Source: Azohydromonas australica DSM 1124 (GTDB taxonomy: Bacteria; Pseudomonadota; Gammaproteobacteria; Burkholderiales; Burkholderiaceae_C). Taken from it: a DNA stretch of 45,290 nucleotides. A program made the position numbers and the translations under genes. A model generated the notes under the pieces. The model was not told the DNA's origin. It saw nothing but the letters and a program-made list of their open reading frames with translations, and searched no databases. The stretch's first letter is position 1. Each line of letters starts with the position of its first letter. Below are positions 1-8,590 of this stretch, piece by piece. The DNA lies in assembly GCF_000430725.1 (NCBI RefSeq), contig NZ_AUMO01000076.1:1-45290 (forward strand), read 5' to 3'.

Positions 1-2
1 CC

Positions 3-452
3 ATCGAGTCGATGTTCCAGCGCCTGGAGTCGGTGCTGTACAGCGAAGTCGCCAGCCTGGGCCAGCCGCGCGCGGCGCTGCTGGCCTTTGGCGTGGCGGT
101 GCTGGCGTACAACGTGCTCGCGGTGCTGCAGGCGGCTGTGTACGCGCGCCATGCGAGCGCGCTGACCGACGTGGACGATGTCTCGCTGTACTACTTGGCC
201 AGCGAGGTCCGTGCGCATTACGCGGGCATGCTCGTGGCTGTAGAGCCGCAGGCCTGGCTCGCCTATGAGCAGCTTGATGCTGCGGCACTGGCGCAGGCGC
301 TGCTGGACGTTGCGGCGCATGTCCAGCCCGCCCAGTTGCGCCGCCATCGCCGCGCGGCCAAGCCCGCGGCCAAGAAGAACTACGTCACGCACCGCAAAGC
401 CTCTCGCCATGTCGCCACAGCGCGTGTTCTGGCCCGTGGCCGAGTTGACTGA
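3..452 (+). pseudogene. IS4-family transposase, C-terminal part (cut by window edge)
   Basis: The frame is open from base 3, so the gene begins upstream of the window. The visible 149 residues match the C-terminal end of IS4-type DDE transposases: a hydrophobic helix (LLAFGVAVLAYNVLAVLQAAV, about residues 27-47), then the usual region with YYLASEV and a basic tail with KNYVTHRKASRHVATARVLA. The tail ends as such transposases normally do, so the 3' end looks intact. Whether the element is complete cannot be judged here. The codon use is ordinary high-GC. The family call is from remembered sequence similarity. Nothing downstream looks like a clear terminal inverted repeat with only one end visible. 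Confidence 0.75.
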
Positions 453-926
453 GGAACTGACCTTGAAAGGGGTGGCGTTAAGCGCCCCGCGACAGCCGCT
501 GGGAGTCTGGCGGCGCAGTACCACTTGACCGTGGCCGTGGTGCCGCCGGTGCCCGGCCACAGTGGCATGTCCTAAGCCTAGGGATGGCCGCGTCGTGCCC
601 GACGGCAACGTACAGCAGCAGCGCCAGGCTGGCGCCGTGTCCCTGATGGTGATGACTGACGCGCGGCTGACGCCGTATTCACAGTAGCCCGGTGCCGGCG
701 TGGTCCTTGAAAAGCTCGGCCGAGCGCACGTAACCACGCACGGTGTTCAGCAACCGCTGGCACGACATCGCCCCAGGCCAATCGCGGTAGAGGCGACCTG
801 CCGTTTCGCACAGTCTCATCCAAGCGCACACCGTTTGATAGGTTGGATGATGGGTATATGTGTTTCACGGCCCGATTCTCCCTATACAGTGTGGTGGACA
901 CTGCTTCCGCCAGTAGTTCAATCAGG
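453..926. other. Intergenic stretch with no convincing gene (decayed DNA)
   Basis: No open frame here has a convincing protein-like composition over any length. On the minus strand there are short protein-like runs that change frame (for example around 680-780), with stops between them, as expected of a decayed gene. I could not assign them to a family. The right end of the IS4-type element probably lies in the first part of this stretch, but I cannot place it. Confidence 0.5.
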
Positions 927-1082
927 TCAACTACTTAGGCGGCATTCGAGCTCTATCCCACTGCGCCGCAGCAGCCGCCACAGCGGCTCGCACAGCTTGG
1001 ACACGGCCGTGAAACCAATGCGCTCCGGCGCCTGCAGCCACTGCTCACCCCACCAGGTGATGCCGTACGGCGTGCGGCTCAT
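927..1082 (-). pseudogene. Remnant of a SWIM zinc-finger protein (N-terminal fragment)
   Basis: The frame starts with MSRTPYGITWWGEQWLQA, which resembles the N-terminus of bacterial SWIM zinc-finger proteins (YGxTWWGxxWLxAL, normally followed by an NRLPRGRxYA stretch). After residue 18 the similarity stops, the remaining 33 residues do not fit the family, and the frame closes at 927. The usual protein is several hundred residues long, so this is a broken 5' end, probably a rearrangement or insertion scar. A GGAG lies about 40 bases before the ATG, too far to act as its ribosome binding site. The family call rests on one short motif. Confidence 0.4.
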
Positions 1083-1506
1083 GAAAGATGCCGCCTCATC
1101 GATTCGTCCCCGTCCGCTCCTTTGCCCCCGGCCTCGGCCGTGCATGTTTCACGTCTTCGCGCGACGCGGCGCGGCGCGCCAAAGCGGCGGAATCATGGCG
1201 GTACCGTGTCGGCGCCCTTCCCTTAAAGAGCCTTACATGCCACATTGGCTCGACGCCGGACGAGACCGGCGTCGGGAAGGACCGGACCATGAAGCACCCC
1301 CACCAGACCGCGCAGATCGCAGTACAGCGCCGCCGCGTCCGTGCCCATGACGACCCCGCCGTCACCTTTGTATGTGGCTCTATCTGGGCGTGTTGTTGAT
1401 GCCGCTGGGACGGCTGCTGTGGCAGCTGGCCAGTTGAGGCGCCGGGCACCGGGCTGACCCCGGCCCCGCTGCCCGGCCGAGGGCCACTGCGGCGGCACCG
1501 GCGCTG
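1083..1506. other. Intergenic stretch with a perfect hairpin; no clear gene
   Basis: Between the SWIM remnant and the GGDEF-EAL gene I see no gene of normal length. It holds a perfect 9-bp inverted repeat, CGACGCCGG and CCGGCGTCG, at 1251-1274 with a 6-base loop. No T-run follows it on either strand, so it is not an obvious terminator. A GC-rich imperfect hairpin (CCGGGCA with TGCCCGG, about 1441-1476) lies just downstream of the GGDEF-EAL stop codon and could help to end that transcript. A short hydrophobic frame at 1372-1437 is listed separately. Confidence 0.5.
1372..1437 (+). CDS. Possible 21-residue hydrophobic peptide or gene fragment
   Basis: The frame reads MWLYLGVLLMPLGRLLWQLAS and stops at TGA. 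It has the composition of a single membrane helix, with leucines and tryptophans near the ends. No good ribosome binding site precedes the ATG, and the same frame is open for only seven more codons upstream. It could be a small membrane peptide, the end of a broken gene, or chance. I do not recognise it. Confidence 0.15.
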   Translation: MWLYLGVLLMPLGRLLWQLAS

Positions 1507-3744
1507 CTAGCTGGCCGCAGCCTGCGGCGAAGCCTCGTCGTTGGCGCCCAGCACGCCCATCCACACGGCCTTGCCGGTGAGCACCGTGTGCTGCAGCCAG
1601 CGCTCCAGCTCGCCGGCCAGGCACGGGCGGCTGAACAAGTAGCCCTGCATGATGCTGCAGCCCAGGCGGTTGAGCACTTCCATCTGGCGCAGCGTCTCCA
1701 CGCCCTCGGCCACCACGCGCAGCTTGAGGGTGCGTGCCAGCGCGATGATGGCCGTCACCACCGCCGAGCTCTGCGGCGTGATGCCCAGGTCGCGGATGAA
1801 GCTGCGGTCGATCTTGAGCTCCGAGATCGGCAGCGTCGTCAGGTACGCCAGTGAGGAATAGCCGGTGCCGAAGTCGTCGATGGCGATCTGCACCCCAATC
1901 TCGTTGAGCCGGTGCAGCGAGGGAATGACCTCCTGCAGGTCCTTCATCAGCCCGGTCTCGGTAATCTCCAGCTGGATGGCGTCGGTCTTGACGCCGTACT
2001 CGCCCACCGCGCGCTCGATGTGCTGCACCAGGTCCGAGCGCTCGAAGAGCCGGTTGGGCAGGTTCACGGCGATGGCGTCGGTGAAGCCAAAGCTTAGCTC
2101 CCAGCGCTTGGCCTGGCGCGCCGCCTCGTGCAGCGCCCACTCCGACATCGGCACGATCAGCCCCGTCTCCTCCGCCAGCGGGATGAACTCCGCCGGCGAC
2201 ACCAGCGTGCGTCCGCGCTGCCAGCGCATGAGCGCCTCCACGCCCACCATGCGCGCGCTGCGCACGTCCACCTTGGGCTGGTAGTACATCACCAGCTCGT
2301 CGCGCTCGATGGCCTTGTGCAGCGCGCTCTCCAGCTCCAGCTTCTCGCGCCCGCGCCCGGCCAGCATCGGGCTGTAGCTCGACGCCGCGTTGCGCCCCTG
2401 CGCCTTGACCGCGTACATCGCCACGTCGGAGTTGCGCATCAGGTCGGCCACCGTGGCGCCGTCGCGCGGGTACAGCGCGATGCCCACACTGGCGGTGACG
2501 AAGCACTCCTGGCCGCCCACGAAGATGGGCTCGCGCATCACCTCCAGGATGCGGTCAGCCACGCGCTGCGCGTCGGTCTCGTCCAGCACCTCCGGCAGCA
2601 GCGCGATGAACTCGTCGCCGCCCAGGCGCCCCACGGCCTCCAGCAGGCGGTGCGAGCGCGAGCCCACCGCCTCCAGCGTGCCCTCCTGCACCGCGTCGCA
2701 GTGGCGCACGCAGGCCTTCAGCCGCCGGCCCACCTCAACCAGCAGCTCGTCGCCGGCGGAGTGGCCCAGGGTGTCGTTGATGATCTTGAAACGGTCCAAG
2801 TCGATCAGCAGCAGCGCCGCCGCATGCCCCAGGCGGCGGCCATGCTCGATGGCCCGGTCTGCGCGCCACAGCAGCTGACGCCGGTTGGGCAGCCCGGTGA
2901 GCGCGTCGAAGTTGGCGAGGTGGCGGATCTTGTCCTCGGCCTGCCGCCGGTCCGTCACGTCCTGCACGATGCCGGTGTAGCCGGTCTGCACGGCGTGCTC
3001 GTTGAACTCGGGCTCGGCCTCAATATGCAGCACGCGGTGGCGCCCGTCGGGCAGCGTCACCGGCACGTCGGTGGCCAGCACCGCGCCGTGCGCAAGCGCG
3101 TCGCGCAGCAGCTGCAGCAGCCCGGCGCGGTCGGCGCGCTCGGCCAGGCGCAGCAGCTGGTACAGGCCCGGGCGGTCGCCGGCGGCGTAGCCGAACACGC
3201 GTAGCCCCTCAGGCGACAGCAGCAGCGCGCCAGGATGGCCGTCCACGGGGTGGCGCCAGTCGAAGCTGCCCATGCGTGCGATGTCCTGCGCGCGCGCCAG
3301 CCGCGCCTGGCTGCGTTCGAGCTCGCGTCGCGTGCGCGCGCTGCGCAGCAGGTACTGCAGCCGTCCGGCCAGCAGGCTCCACTGCGAGCTCTTGACGTAG
3401 AAATCGGTGGCGCCAGCCTGGTAGGCGCGGGCGATGGAGGCGTCGTCGTTGAGCCCGGTGAGCATGAGCACGGGCATGTGCTCGAAGCCCGGGGTGCCGC
3501 GCAGCCGGCGGCAGGTCTCGAAACCGTCGACTTCGGGCATCAGCGCGTCCAGCACCACGATGTCGAAGGGCGCCTCGGCCAGCAGCGCCAGCGCCTGCGC
3601 GCCGCCGTCGGCCTCCGTGACGGCAAAGCCGCGCTGGCGCAGCGCCGCGCCCGTGAGCATGAGCTGCACCTTGTCGTCGTCCACCAGCAGCACCTTGGGC
3701 TGCTCCGGACCTTCGTCCGCGCCCAGCGGCAGGGGCAAGTTCAT
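1507..3744 (-). CDS. Response regulator with PAS, GGDEF and EAL domains (c-di-GMP turnover)
   Basis: The product of 745 residues has a receiver domain first (about 17-135; VDDD at 21-24, phosphoacceptor Asp66 in VLDALMP, K118), then a PAS/PAC-like part (about 155-268), a GGDEF diguanylate cyclase domain (about 275-455; GGDEF at 375-379) and an EAL phosphodiesterase domain (about 470-725; EAL at 503-505, also EITETG, DDFGTGYSS and VVAEGVET). Both catalytic motifs are intact. No membrane segment is seen, so it should be cytoplasmic. The start is the ATG 4 nt after the Hpt stop codon, where the receiver domain begins; a longer frame upstream only reads through the Hpt gene. Oddity: 24 residues lie between RHCD (347-350) and GGDEF where 5 are usual. 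It probably receives phosphate from the upstream Hpt protein and sets c-di-GMP level; that partnership is inferred from gene order. Confidence 0.92.
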   Translation of the reverse strand: MNLPLPLGADEGPEQPKVLLVDDDKVQLMLTGAALRQRGFAVTEADGGAQALALLAEAPFDIVVLDALMPEVDGFETCRRLRGTPGFEHMPVLMLTGLNDDASIARAYQAGATDFYVKSSQWSLLAGRLQYLLRSARTRRELERSQARLARAQDIARMGSFDWRHPVDGHPGALLLSPEGLRVFGYAAGDRPGLYQLLRLAERADRAGLLQLLRDALAHGAVLATDVPVTLPDGRHRVLHIEAEPEFNEHAVQTGYTGIVQDVTDRRQAEDKIRHLANFDALTGLPNRRQLLWRADRAIEHGRRLGHAAALLLIDLDRFKIINDTLGHSAGDELLVEVGRRLKACVRHCDAVQEGTLEAVGSRSHRLLEAVGRLGGDEFIALLPEVLDETDAQRVADRILEVMREPIFVGGQECFVTASVGIALYPRDGATVADLMRNSDVAMYAVKAQGRNAASSYSPMLAGRGREKLELESALHKAIERDELVMYYQPKVDVRSARMVGVEALMRWQRGRTLVSPAEFIPLAEETGLIVPMSEWALHEAARQAKRWELSFGFTDAIAVNLPNRLFERSDLVQHIERAVGEYGVKTDAIQLEITETGLMKDLQEVIPSLHRLNEIGVQIAIDDFGTGYSSLAYLTTLPISELKIDRSFIRDLGITPQSSAVVTAIIALARTLKLRVVAEGVETLRQMEVLNRLGCSIMQGYLFSRPCLAGELERWLQHTVLTGKAVWMGVLGANDEASPQAAAS

Positions 3745-3748
3745 CGGC

Positions 3749-4174
3749 TCAGGCCGCGGGCAGCAGCGGCTGCAGGGTGGACAGCAGCTGCCGGCATTCG
3801 GTTTCGAGATCGTCGAGTAGCGGCTGCAGGCCGTCGCTGCGCTGCTCGCGCAGCCGCTGCTCGGCATCGGCGCACAGCTGCGACAGCCGCAGCGCGCCCA
3901 CGCTCATCGAGGAGGACTTGAGCGTGTGCGCCACCATGCGCTGCGCTTCCAGGTCTCCCGTGGTGCGCGCGCTCACGAGCTGCTCCAGCAGCCGGCGCGT
4001 GGAGCCGTCGAAGGTGCGCAGCACCTTGGGCAGCAGGCCGTGGCGGCCGCCGGGATCGAGCTCGTTGAGCCGCTGCAGGGCCTCGGCATCCAGCGGCGGG
4101 CTCAGCGCGGCCAGCAGGGCCTGCGAGGGGTCTTGGTCGGTCATGTCGGGCGCTTGCTTGGGCGTTGCCTGCAT
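3749..4174 (-). CDS. Hpt-domain phosphotransfer protein
   Basis: This 141-residue protein is a single Hpt four-helix domain. The phosphorylatable histidine is His83 in HTLKSSSMSVGA, which fits the H-x-L-K-S/G-S signature. No kinase or receiver domain is attached, so it should pass phosphate between partners encoded elsewhere and a receiver, most likely the REC-PAS-GGDEF-EAL protein whose ATG lies 4 nt after its stop. It follows flgL after 96 nt with the same orientation and could be read from the flg operon. The start at 4174 is preceded by GGGGCAGA. An internal ATG at 4144 (MTDQDPS) is an alternative. A hairpin CCCCGTTTCGCGGGG sits directly in front of the first ATG. Confidence 0.85.
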   Translation of the reverse strand: MQATPKQAPDMTDQDPSQALLAALSPPLDAEALQRLNELDPGGRHGLLPKVLRTFDGSTRRLLEQLVSARTTGDLEAQRMVAHTLKSSSMSVGALRLSQLCADAEQRLREQRSDGLQPLLDDLETECRQLLSTLQPLLPAA

Positions 4175-4270
4175 TCTGCCCCGCGAAACGGGGGAGCAGG
4201 CAACGCCGCCGCCTGGGCGGCATTAAAGCGATGTCGGCCTTTGCCCGGTGCGCCTTGGTGCCGGCCGCAT

Positions 4271-5491
4271 TCAGCCGATGTGATTGAAGATCGAGAGCTT
4301 TTGCACCATCGAATAGGTCTTGAGCGCGATGTCGTAGTTGGTGCTCTGCAGCTGCATGTCTGCCAGCGCCGCCATCGGGTCCAGGTCCTCGGCCTCGCTG
4401 CGCACCGTCTGGGCCTGGAGCTTGGCTGTGCCGTTGCGATCCTCGGCTTGGTCGATGTGCACCAGCGCCTCGCCCACGCGGCTGCGCAGCGCGCTCAGCA
4501 CGTCGGACGAGCGGCTGACGCCGGCCAGTCCGTCCTGAACCGTCTGCGACAGCTGCGCACTGGTGCGCCCCGGCGTGCGCAGCTCCTGGATGGCCTTGTC
4601 CAGCGTCTCGAACACGTTGTGCCGAGGCTGCGACAGCCGCACTTCGAACACATCGCCGTCCGTGGGCAGCCCGCCGATGGAGAAGCTCATGCCGTCGAAC
4701 TCCACCGCCTTGGCCGTGCTGCCGCCGGCCCACGGCTTGTCCGTCGCATCGGCCATCGCCGCGCCGTTCTTGAGCACGGTGTAGGTCAGTGCGCCGCCGG
4801 CGCTGCTGAACTGTACCTTGTAGTCCGGCGGCGGCGAGGTTTGATTGAAGAACGTCTTCGGGTCGGTGACGCGGCCGCCGTCCGAGTACGCCGTGGTGCT
4901 GTTGGGGGTGGTGGTCTTGAAGAAGCCGTTGCCGTCGGCTGCGTTGACCCAGGCCGCGGCACCGTCCAGCGTCAGCGGCAGCGCCTCGGCGCCCGCGGTG
5001 GCCTGCTCCCCGCGGTCGCCCTTGAAGGAGACCTTGCCCGCACCGTCCATCATGAAAGGCGGTGTGCTCGCACCCTGGCCGCCGAAGATGTAGTTGCCCG
5101 AGCCGTCCTCACGGTTGGCCAGCACCAGCAATTGGTCGCGCAGGTTCTGCAGCGTCTGCGCCACCGTGGCACGGTTGGCGTCGTCGAAGGCGCCGTTGCC
5201 CGCGCTCATCAGTGCCGTGTAGGCCTCCGTCAGCAGCTCGCCGGCGTTGCCCAGCGTCGATTCCGCCTGCGTCATGGCGTTGCGGCTGGCCTGCAGCGAG
5301 CGCTGCTGCGCGTCGCTGCTGGCGATCTGTCCACGCGCCCGTTCCGCGCGCGCCGCCGCGACCGGATCATCGCTGGCGCGCAGCACACGCTTCTGGGCAC
5401 CGATGTGCTCCTGCGCGTCTTGCAGCTTGCGTTGCCGCTCCTGCAGGTTGGAGACGCTCTTCTGGAAGGCGGCGGCGGTGGTAATCCTCAT
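4271..5491 (-). CDS. flgL: FlgL, hook-filament junction protein (HAP3)
   Basis: FlgL joins the hook-side junction protein FlgK to the flagellin filament outside the cell and is exported by the flagellar type III system. The N-terminus (MRITTAAAFQKSVSNLQ, then KRVLRASDDPVAAARA) and the C-terminal amphipathic helix (LQSTNYDIALKTYSMVQKLSIFNHI) match the flagellin-like coiled-coil ends. The NYIFGG motif typical of FlgL is present near residue 133. At 406 residues it is longer than the enterobacterial protein (about 317), the extra length being in the surface-exposed middle. AGGAG precedes the ATG at good spacing. It is the last flagellar gene of the flgB-flgL run and follows flgK by 79 nt. Confidence 0.95.
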   Translation of the reverse strand: MRITTAAAFQKSVSNLQERQRKLQDAQEHIGAQKRVLRASDDPVAAARAERARGQIASSDAQQRSLQASRNAMTQAESTLGNAGELLTEAYTALMSAGNGAFDDANRATVAQTLQNLRDQLLVLANREDGSGNYIFGGQGASTPPFMMDGAGKVSFKGDRGEQATAGAEALPLTLDGAAAWVNAADGNGFFKTTTPNSTTAYSDGGRVTDPKTFFNQTSPPPDYKVQFSSAGGALTYTVLKNGAAMADATDKPWAGGSTAKAVEFDGMSFSIGGLPTDGDVFEVRLSQPRHNVFETLDKAIQELRTPGRTSAQLSQTVQDGLAGVSRSSDVLSALRSRVGEALVHIDQAEDRNGTAKLQAQTVRSEAEDLDPMAALADMQLQSTNYDIALKTYSMVQKLSIFNHIG

Positions 5492-5570
5492 GGGCGGCTC
5501 CTGGCGGCACGCGGGCCGTGGTGCGGAAAGTTCTGTTCAGTCAGGGTCGTCATGCTGGGCGGACGGCACG

Positions 5571-7571
5571 TCAGCGGCCGGAGGTGGCATCCAGCAGCGT
5601 GTCGAACACCGACTGCGCCACCTGCAGCACCTTGGCCGCAGCCTGGTAGCTCTTCTGGAAGGCGAGCAGCCTCGCGCCCTCCTCATCGAGGTCCACGCCG
5701 CTCTGCACATCGCGCCGCGTCAGCGCGTCGGTGGCCACCCGGGAAGAGATGTCGCTGGCCGTCTCGGCCACCTGCACCCGCGTGCCCACGCCGGACAGCG
5801 CATCGGCGTAGGCGTTGATGAGGGTCGAGCCGCCGCCGTTGCCCGAGGCGCTCCAGCTGCGTCCCACCAGCGCCTCGCTGGCCAGTGCCGCCAGCGCCTT
5901 GGCATTGCCGCTGTTGGTGCCCGGGTACGGCGTGGACTGGAACCCGAAGGTGTCGCCGGACTTGGGCTGGCCCGTGAGCTTGAGCTCAAGGCCCGGCAGC
6001 GACAGCGGCTGGCTGCCCGTCCAGGTGCCGGTCAGCGCCGTGCCCACCGGGTCGCCGTTGGCGTCGATCTGCGACCACGTGTAGGCGCCGGCATCGTCGG
6101 TGAAGGTGAGCTTGCCCGGCATCCGGGCCTGGACGGAAGCCGCGTCGCCGGTGACCGTCAGGGCCGACACCGCAGCCGTGCCCTTGTTGGTGCCTGCGGC
6201 CGTGACCGTGGCCGGCGCGGCCGCGGCCACACCCTTGGGTTCGTTCAGCACGCGCTCGATCCGGGCAGCGGCCTGGCCCACGGGCTGCAGCAGGAAGCGG
6301 TCGCCCGCAGCCGGGGTGCCGCCCAGCTGCAGCGTGAAGCCGGGGTGGAAGTCGCCGCCGGAGGCGCGCTTGAAGGTGGCACCGCCATCGGCGCTGGAGA
6401 ACTGCTCGCCGTCGCTGCCGCGCGTCATCAGCAAGGTGCCGCCGGGCTGGGCCTCCAGCGTGTACTCCTCGGCTTCCAGCAGCGAGGCGTCCGTGATGTG
6501 GATGCCCACGTTGGTGAGCGTGTTGCCCTGGGCCGGCAGCGCCTTGAGCCCGCCGGCGAGGGACTGCGCGACGAAGTCGGTGAAGATCGGTGCGCCCGCC
6601 CCGGACGGGTTGCCCAGGTCCAGGCCGCGGGCCTGCTGCTCGTTGGTGCGCGTGGCCAGCGCCAGGGCCATCTGGCCCAGCGAGTTGCGCGCGGCCACCA
6701 GGTCGTCGTTCTGGAAGTGCAGCAGCGCCCCCACCGAGCCGCCGCTCTCCAGCAGCCCGCTGTCGAGCCGGCGCACGCTGCCGTTGGCCTCGCGCAGCGC
6801 CACCGTGGCGCGCGAGCCGTCCAGCTTGTCGGCCACCACTTCCAGCTTCTGCGCCTTCCCGCCCAGCACCAGGCTCTGGCCGCCGGCGGCGAACACGCTC
6901 AACGCGCCGTCGTCCGAGGCCAGGGTGGTGACCTGCATGAAGCCGCTGAGCTGTTGCACCAGCTGGTCACGCTGGTCGAGCAGCTCGCTGGACGGCTGGC
7001 CCAGCGCCTGCTGGCGCACGATCTCGTCGTTGAGCTGCGCCAAGCTGCCGGTCAGGCCGTTGACGCTGTCCACCGAGGTGCGCAGCTCCGCCACCACGCC
7101 GGACTGCAGGGTCTCCAGCGTCTGGCCCGCGCTGGAGAAGCGCTGCGCCAGCTCGCCCGCGCGCGACAGTACCGACCGCCGCGCGGCGGTGTCGCCGGGA
7201 GCGCTCGCCAGATCCGACAGCGCGGTGAAGAAATCGCTCGCCGCCGCGCCCACACCCGCGTCGCCGGTGGCGAAGGCGCTTTCCAGCTGCGACAGCAGCC
7301 CCAGGCGCGTGCCGTCGAAGGAGGCCTGCGAGCGCGCCGTGGTCACCTCACGTGTGAGGAAGGCGTCGTGCGCGCGCGTGATGCTGCCCACCTTCACGCC
7401 GCTGCCCACGAAACCCGAGCCTAGGGGCTGCCCGGCCGTGGTGCGCAGGTTGACCTGCTGCCGCGAATAGCCCTCGACGTTGGCGTTGGCGACGTTGTTA
7501 CTGGTGGTCTGCAGCGCGGCGTAGTTGGCGCTCATCGCGCGCGCGCCCACGGACAACAGGGAGAAGGCCAT
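5571..7571 (-). CDS. flgK: FlgK, hook-associated protein 1
   Basis: FlgK forms the junction ring next to the hook. The 666-residue protein begins with a typical axial-protein N-terminus (ALQTTSNNVANANVEGYSRQQVNL) and ends with the matching C-terminal helix (GVDLDEEGARLLAFQKSYQAAAKVLQVAQSVFDTLL). The GNxxxLxxLA-like segment (SGNAKALAALASEALV) is also seen. It is longer than the E. coli protein (about 547), with the excess in the outer domains. GGAAG precedes the ATG. It lies between flgJ and flgL in the usual order. FlgN, its export chaperone, is encoded at 16891-17286. Confidence 0.96.
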   Translation of the reverse strand: MAFSLLSVGARAMSANYAALQTTSNNVANANVEGYSRQQVNLRTTAGQPLGSGFVGSGVKVGSITRAHDAFLTREVTTARSQASFDGTRLGLLSQLESAFATGDAGVGAAASDFFTALSDLASAPGDTAARRSVLSRAGELAQRFSSAGQTLETLQSGVVAELRTSVDSVNGLTGSLAQLNDEIVRQQALGQPSSELLDQRDQLVQQLSGFMQVTTLASDDGALSVFAAGGQSLVLGGKAQKLEVVADKLDGSRATVALREANGSVRRLDSGLLESGGSVGALLHFQNDDLVAARNSLGQMALALATRTNEQQARGLDLGNPSGAGAPIFTDFVAQSLAGGLKALPAQGNTLTNVGIHITDASLLEAEEYTLEAQPGGTLLMTRGSDGEQFSSADGGATFKRASGGDFHPGFTLQLGGTPAAGDRFLLQPVGQAAARIERVLNEPKGVAAAAPATVTAAGTNKGTAAVSALTVTGDAASVQARMPGKLTFTDDAGAYTWSQIDANGDPVGTALTGTWTGSQPLSLPGLELKLTGQPKSGDTFGFQSTPYPGTNSGNAKALAALASEALVGRSWSASGNGGGSTLINAYADALSGVGTRVQVAETASDISSRVATDALTRRDVQSGVDLDEEGARLLAFQKSYQAAAKVLQVAQSVFDTLLDATSGR

Positions 7572-7611
7572 GCGGAAGCTTCCGGTAGGTGCTGGTTCGT
7601 CTGGTGCGGCT

Positions 7612-8532
7612 TCAGGTCAGCGTGCGCTGCAGCCGCAGGGTGGTGTCGATGACGCGGCCGAGCTTCTCGGCGTAGGCCGGGTCGGTGGCGTAGCCCGCAC
7701 GCTGCAGGCCCTGCGCGAAGCCTTGGGCACTGCCGCCGTTGGCCACGACGTTGGCGTAGCGCGGGCTGTTCTTGATCAGCCGGGCGTAGTCGGCAAAGGA
7801 CTCCTGCGGGCTGGCGTAGGCGCGGAAGCGCTGCACGACCTGGCGCGGCTGGCCGCTGAAGTATTCGGTGGTGAGCACCTGGGCCACCGGGCCCTTCCAG
7901 TTCGGCCCGGCCTTGATGCCAAAAAGGTTGTGCGAGGGGCTGCCGTCGGCCATGCGGATGTCGCGCCGGCCCCAGCCGGTCTCGTGCGCGGCCTGCGCGA
8001 TCATGAATGCCGCCGGGATGCCGGTGACGGCCTCGGCCTCGCGCGCGGCCTCATGGTGCGCGGCCACGAACTCCTGCGCTTGGCCGCCACGCCCCACGGC
8101 AGCGCCGGCCTGCGCCGGGGCGGAGCGCGCGGGGGCGCCGGCAGCCTGCCCCGGCAGCGGCGCGGCCAAGGCACCGCGGCCACCGGCGGCGCCAGGCAAG
8201 GTGTCCGTGCCCACGCCCAGACCGCGTTCAAGCTGCCGCAGCAGCGCGCCGCTCAGCCCGCCGGGCAGCCCGCTCATCTGGGTCGCGAGCTGCTGGTCCA
8301 GCAGCTCGGTGCCAAGCTGCGTGCCCTCGTTGTCGAGCAGCCCGCTGGCCTGCGTAGCCTGGCGCATGCTCTTGAGCATCTCCTGCATGAACAGGGCCTC
8401 GAACTGCCGCGCCACCTCCTTGGCAGCGCCCCGCGGGTCGCTCGCGGCGCGGCCGCGCAGCGAGTCCAGCGAGCGCGCATCGGCGGCCAGGCCGGCCGGC
8501 GCCGCCCCGCTGGCGCGCGGCAGCGTCGTCAT
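7612..8532 (-). CDS. flgJ: FlgJ, rod-capping protein and peptidoglycan hydrolase
   Basis: This 306-residue protein has the two-part structure of beta- and gammaproteobacterial FlgJ. The N-terminal rod-scaffold half contains VARQFEALFMQEMLKSMR (about 40-57). After a Gly/Ala/Pro-rich linker (about 108-150) comes a glucosaminidase-type domain with PAAFMIAQAAHETGWG; Glu184 in HETGWG is the expected catalytic acid. It caps the growing rod in the periplasm and opens the peptidoglycan so that the rod can pass. GGAGG precedes the ATG. The gene lies between flgI and flgK as usual. Confidence 0.96.
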   Translation of the reverse strand: MTTLPRASGAAPAGLAADARSLDSLRGRAASDPRGAAKEVARQFEALFMQEMLKSMRQATQASGLLDNEGTQLGTELLDQQLATQMSGLPGGLSGALLRQLERGLGVGTDTLPGAAGGRGALAAPLPGQAAGAPARSAPAQAGAAVGRGGQAQEFVAAHHEAAREAEAVTGIPAAFMIAQAAHETGWGRRDIRMADGSPSHNLFGIKAGPNWKGPVAQVLTTEYFSGQPRQVVQRFRAYASPQESFADYARLIKNSPRYANVVANGGSAQGFAQGLQRAGYATDPAYAEKLGRVIDTTLRLQRTLT

Positions 8533-8590
8533 GGCCGCCTCCCGAGCGGCCAGGCGCGGGAACCGGCGCGGCGTGCCTGCAGGGTTCGCA

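Noticed and set aside
1223..2506. Open frame of 427 codons on the minus strand in another frame of the GGDEF-EAL gene
   Set aside because: It is an out-of-frame shadow with low-complexity Arg/Ala/Gly content.
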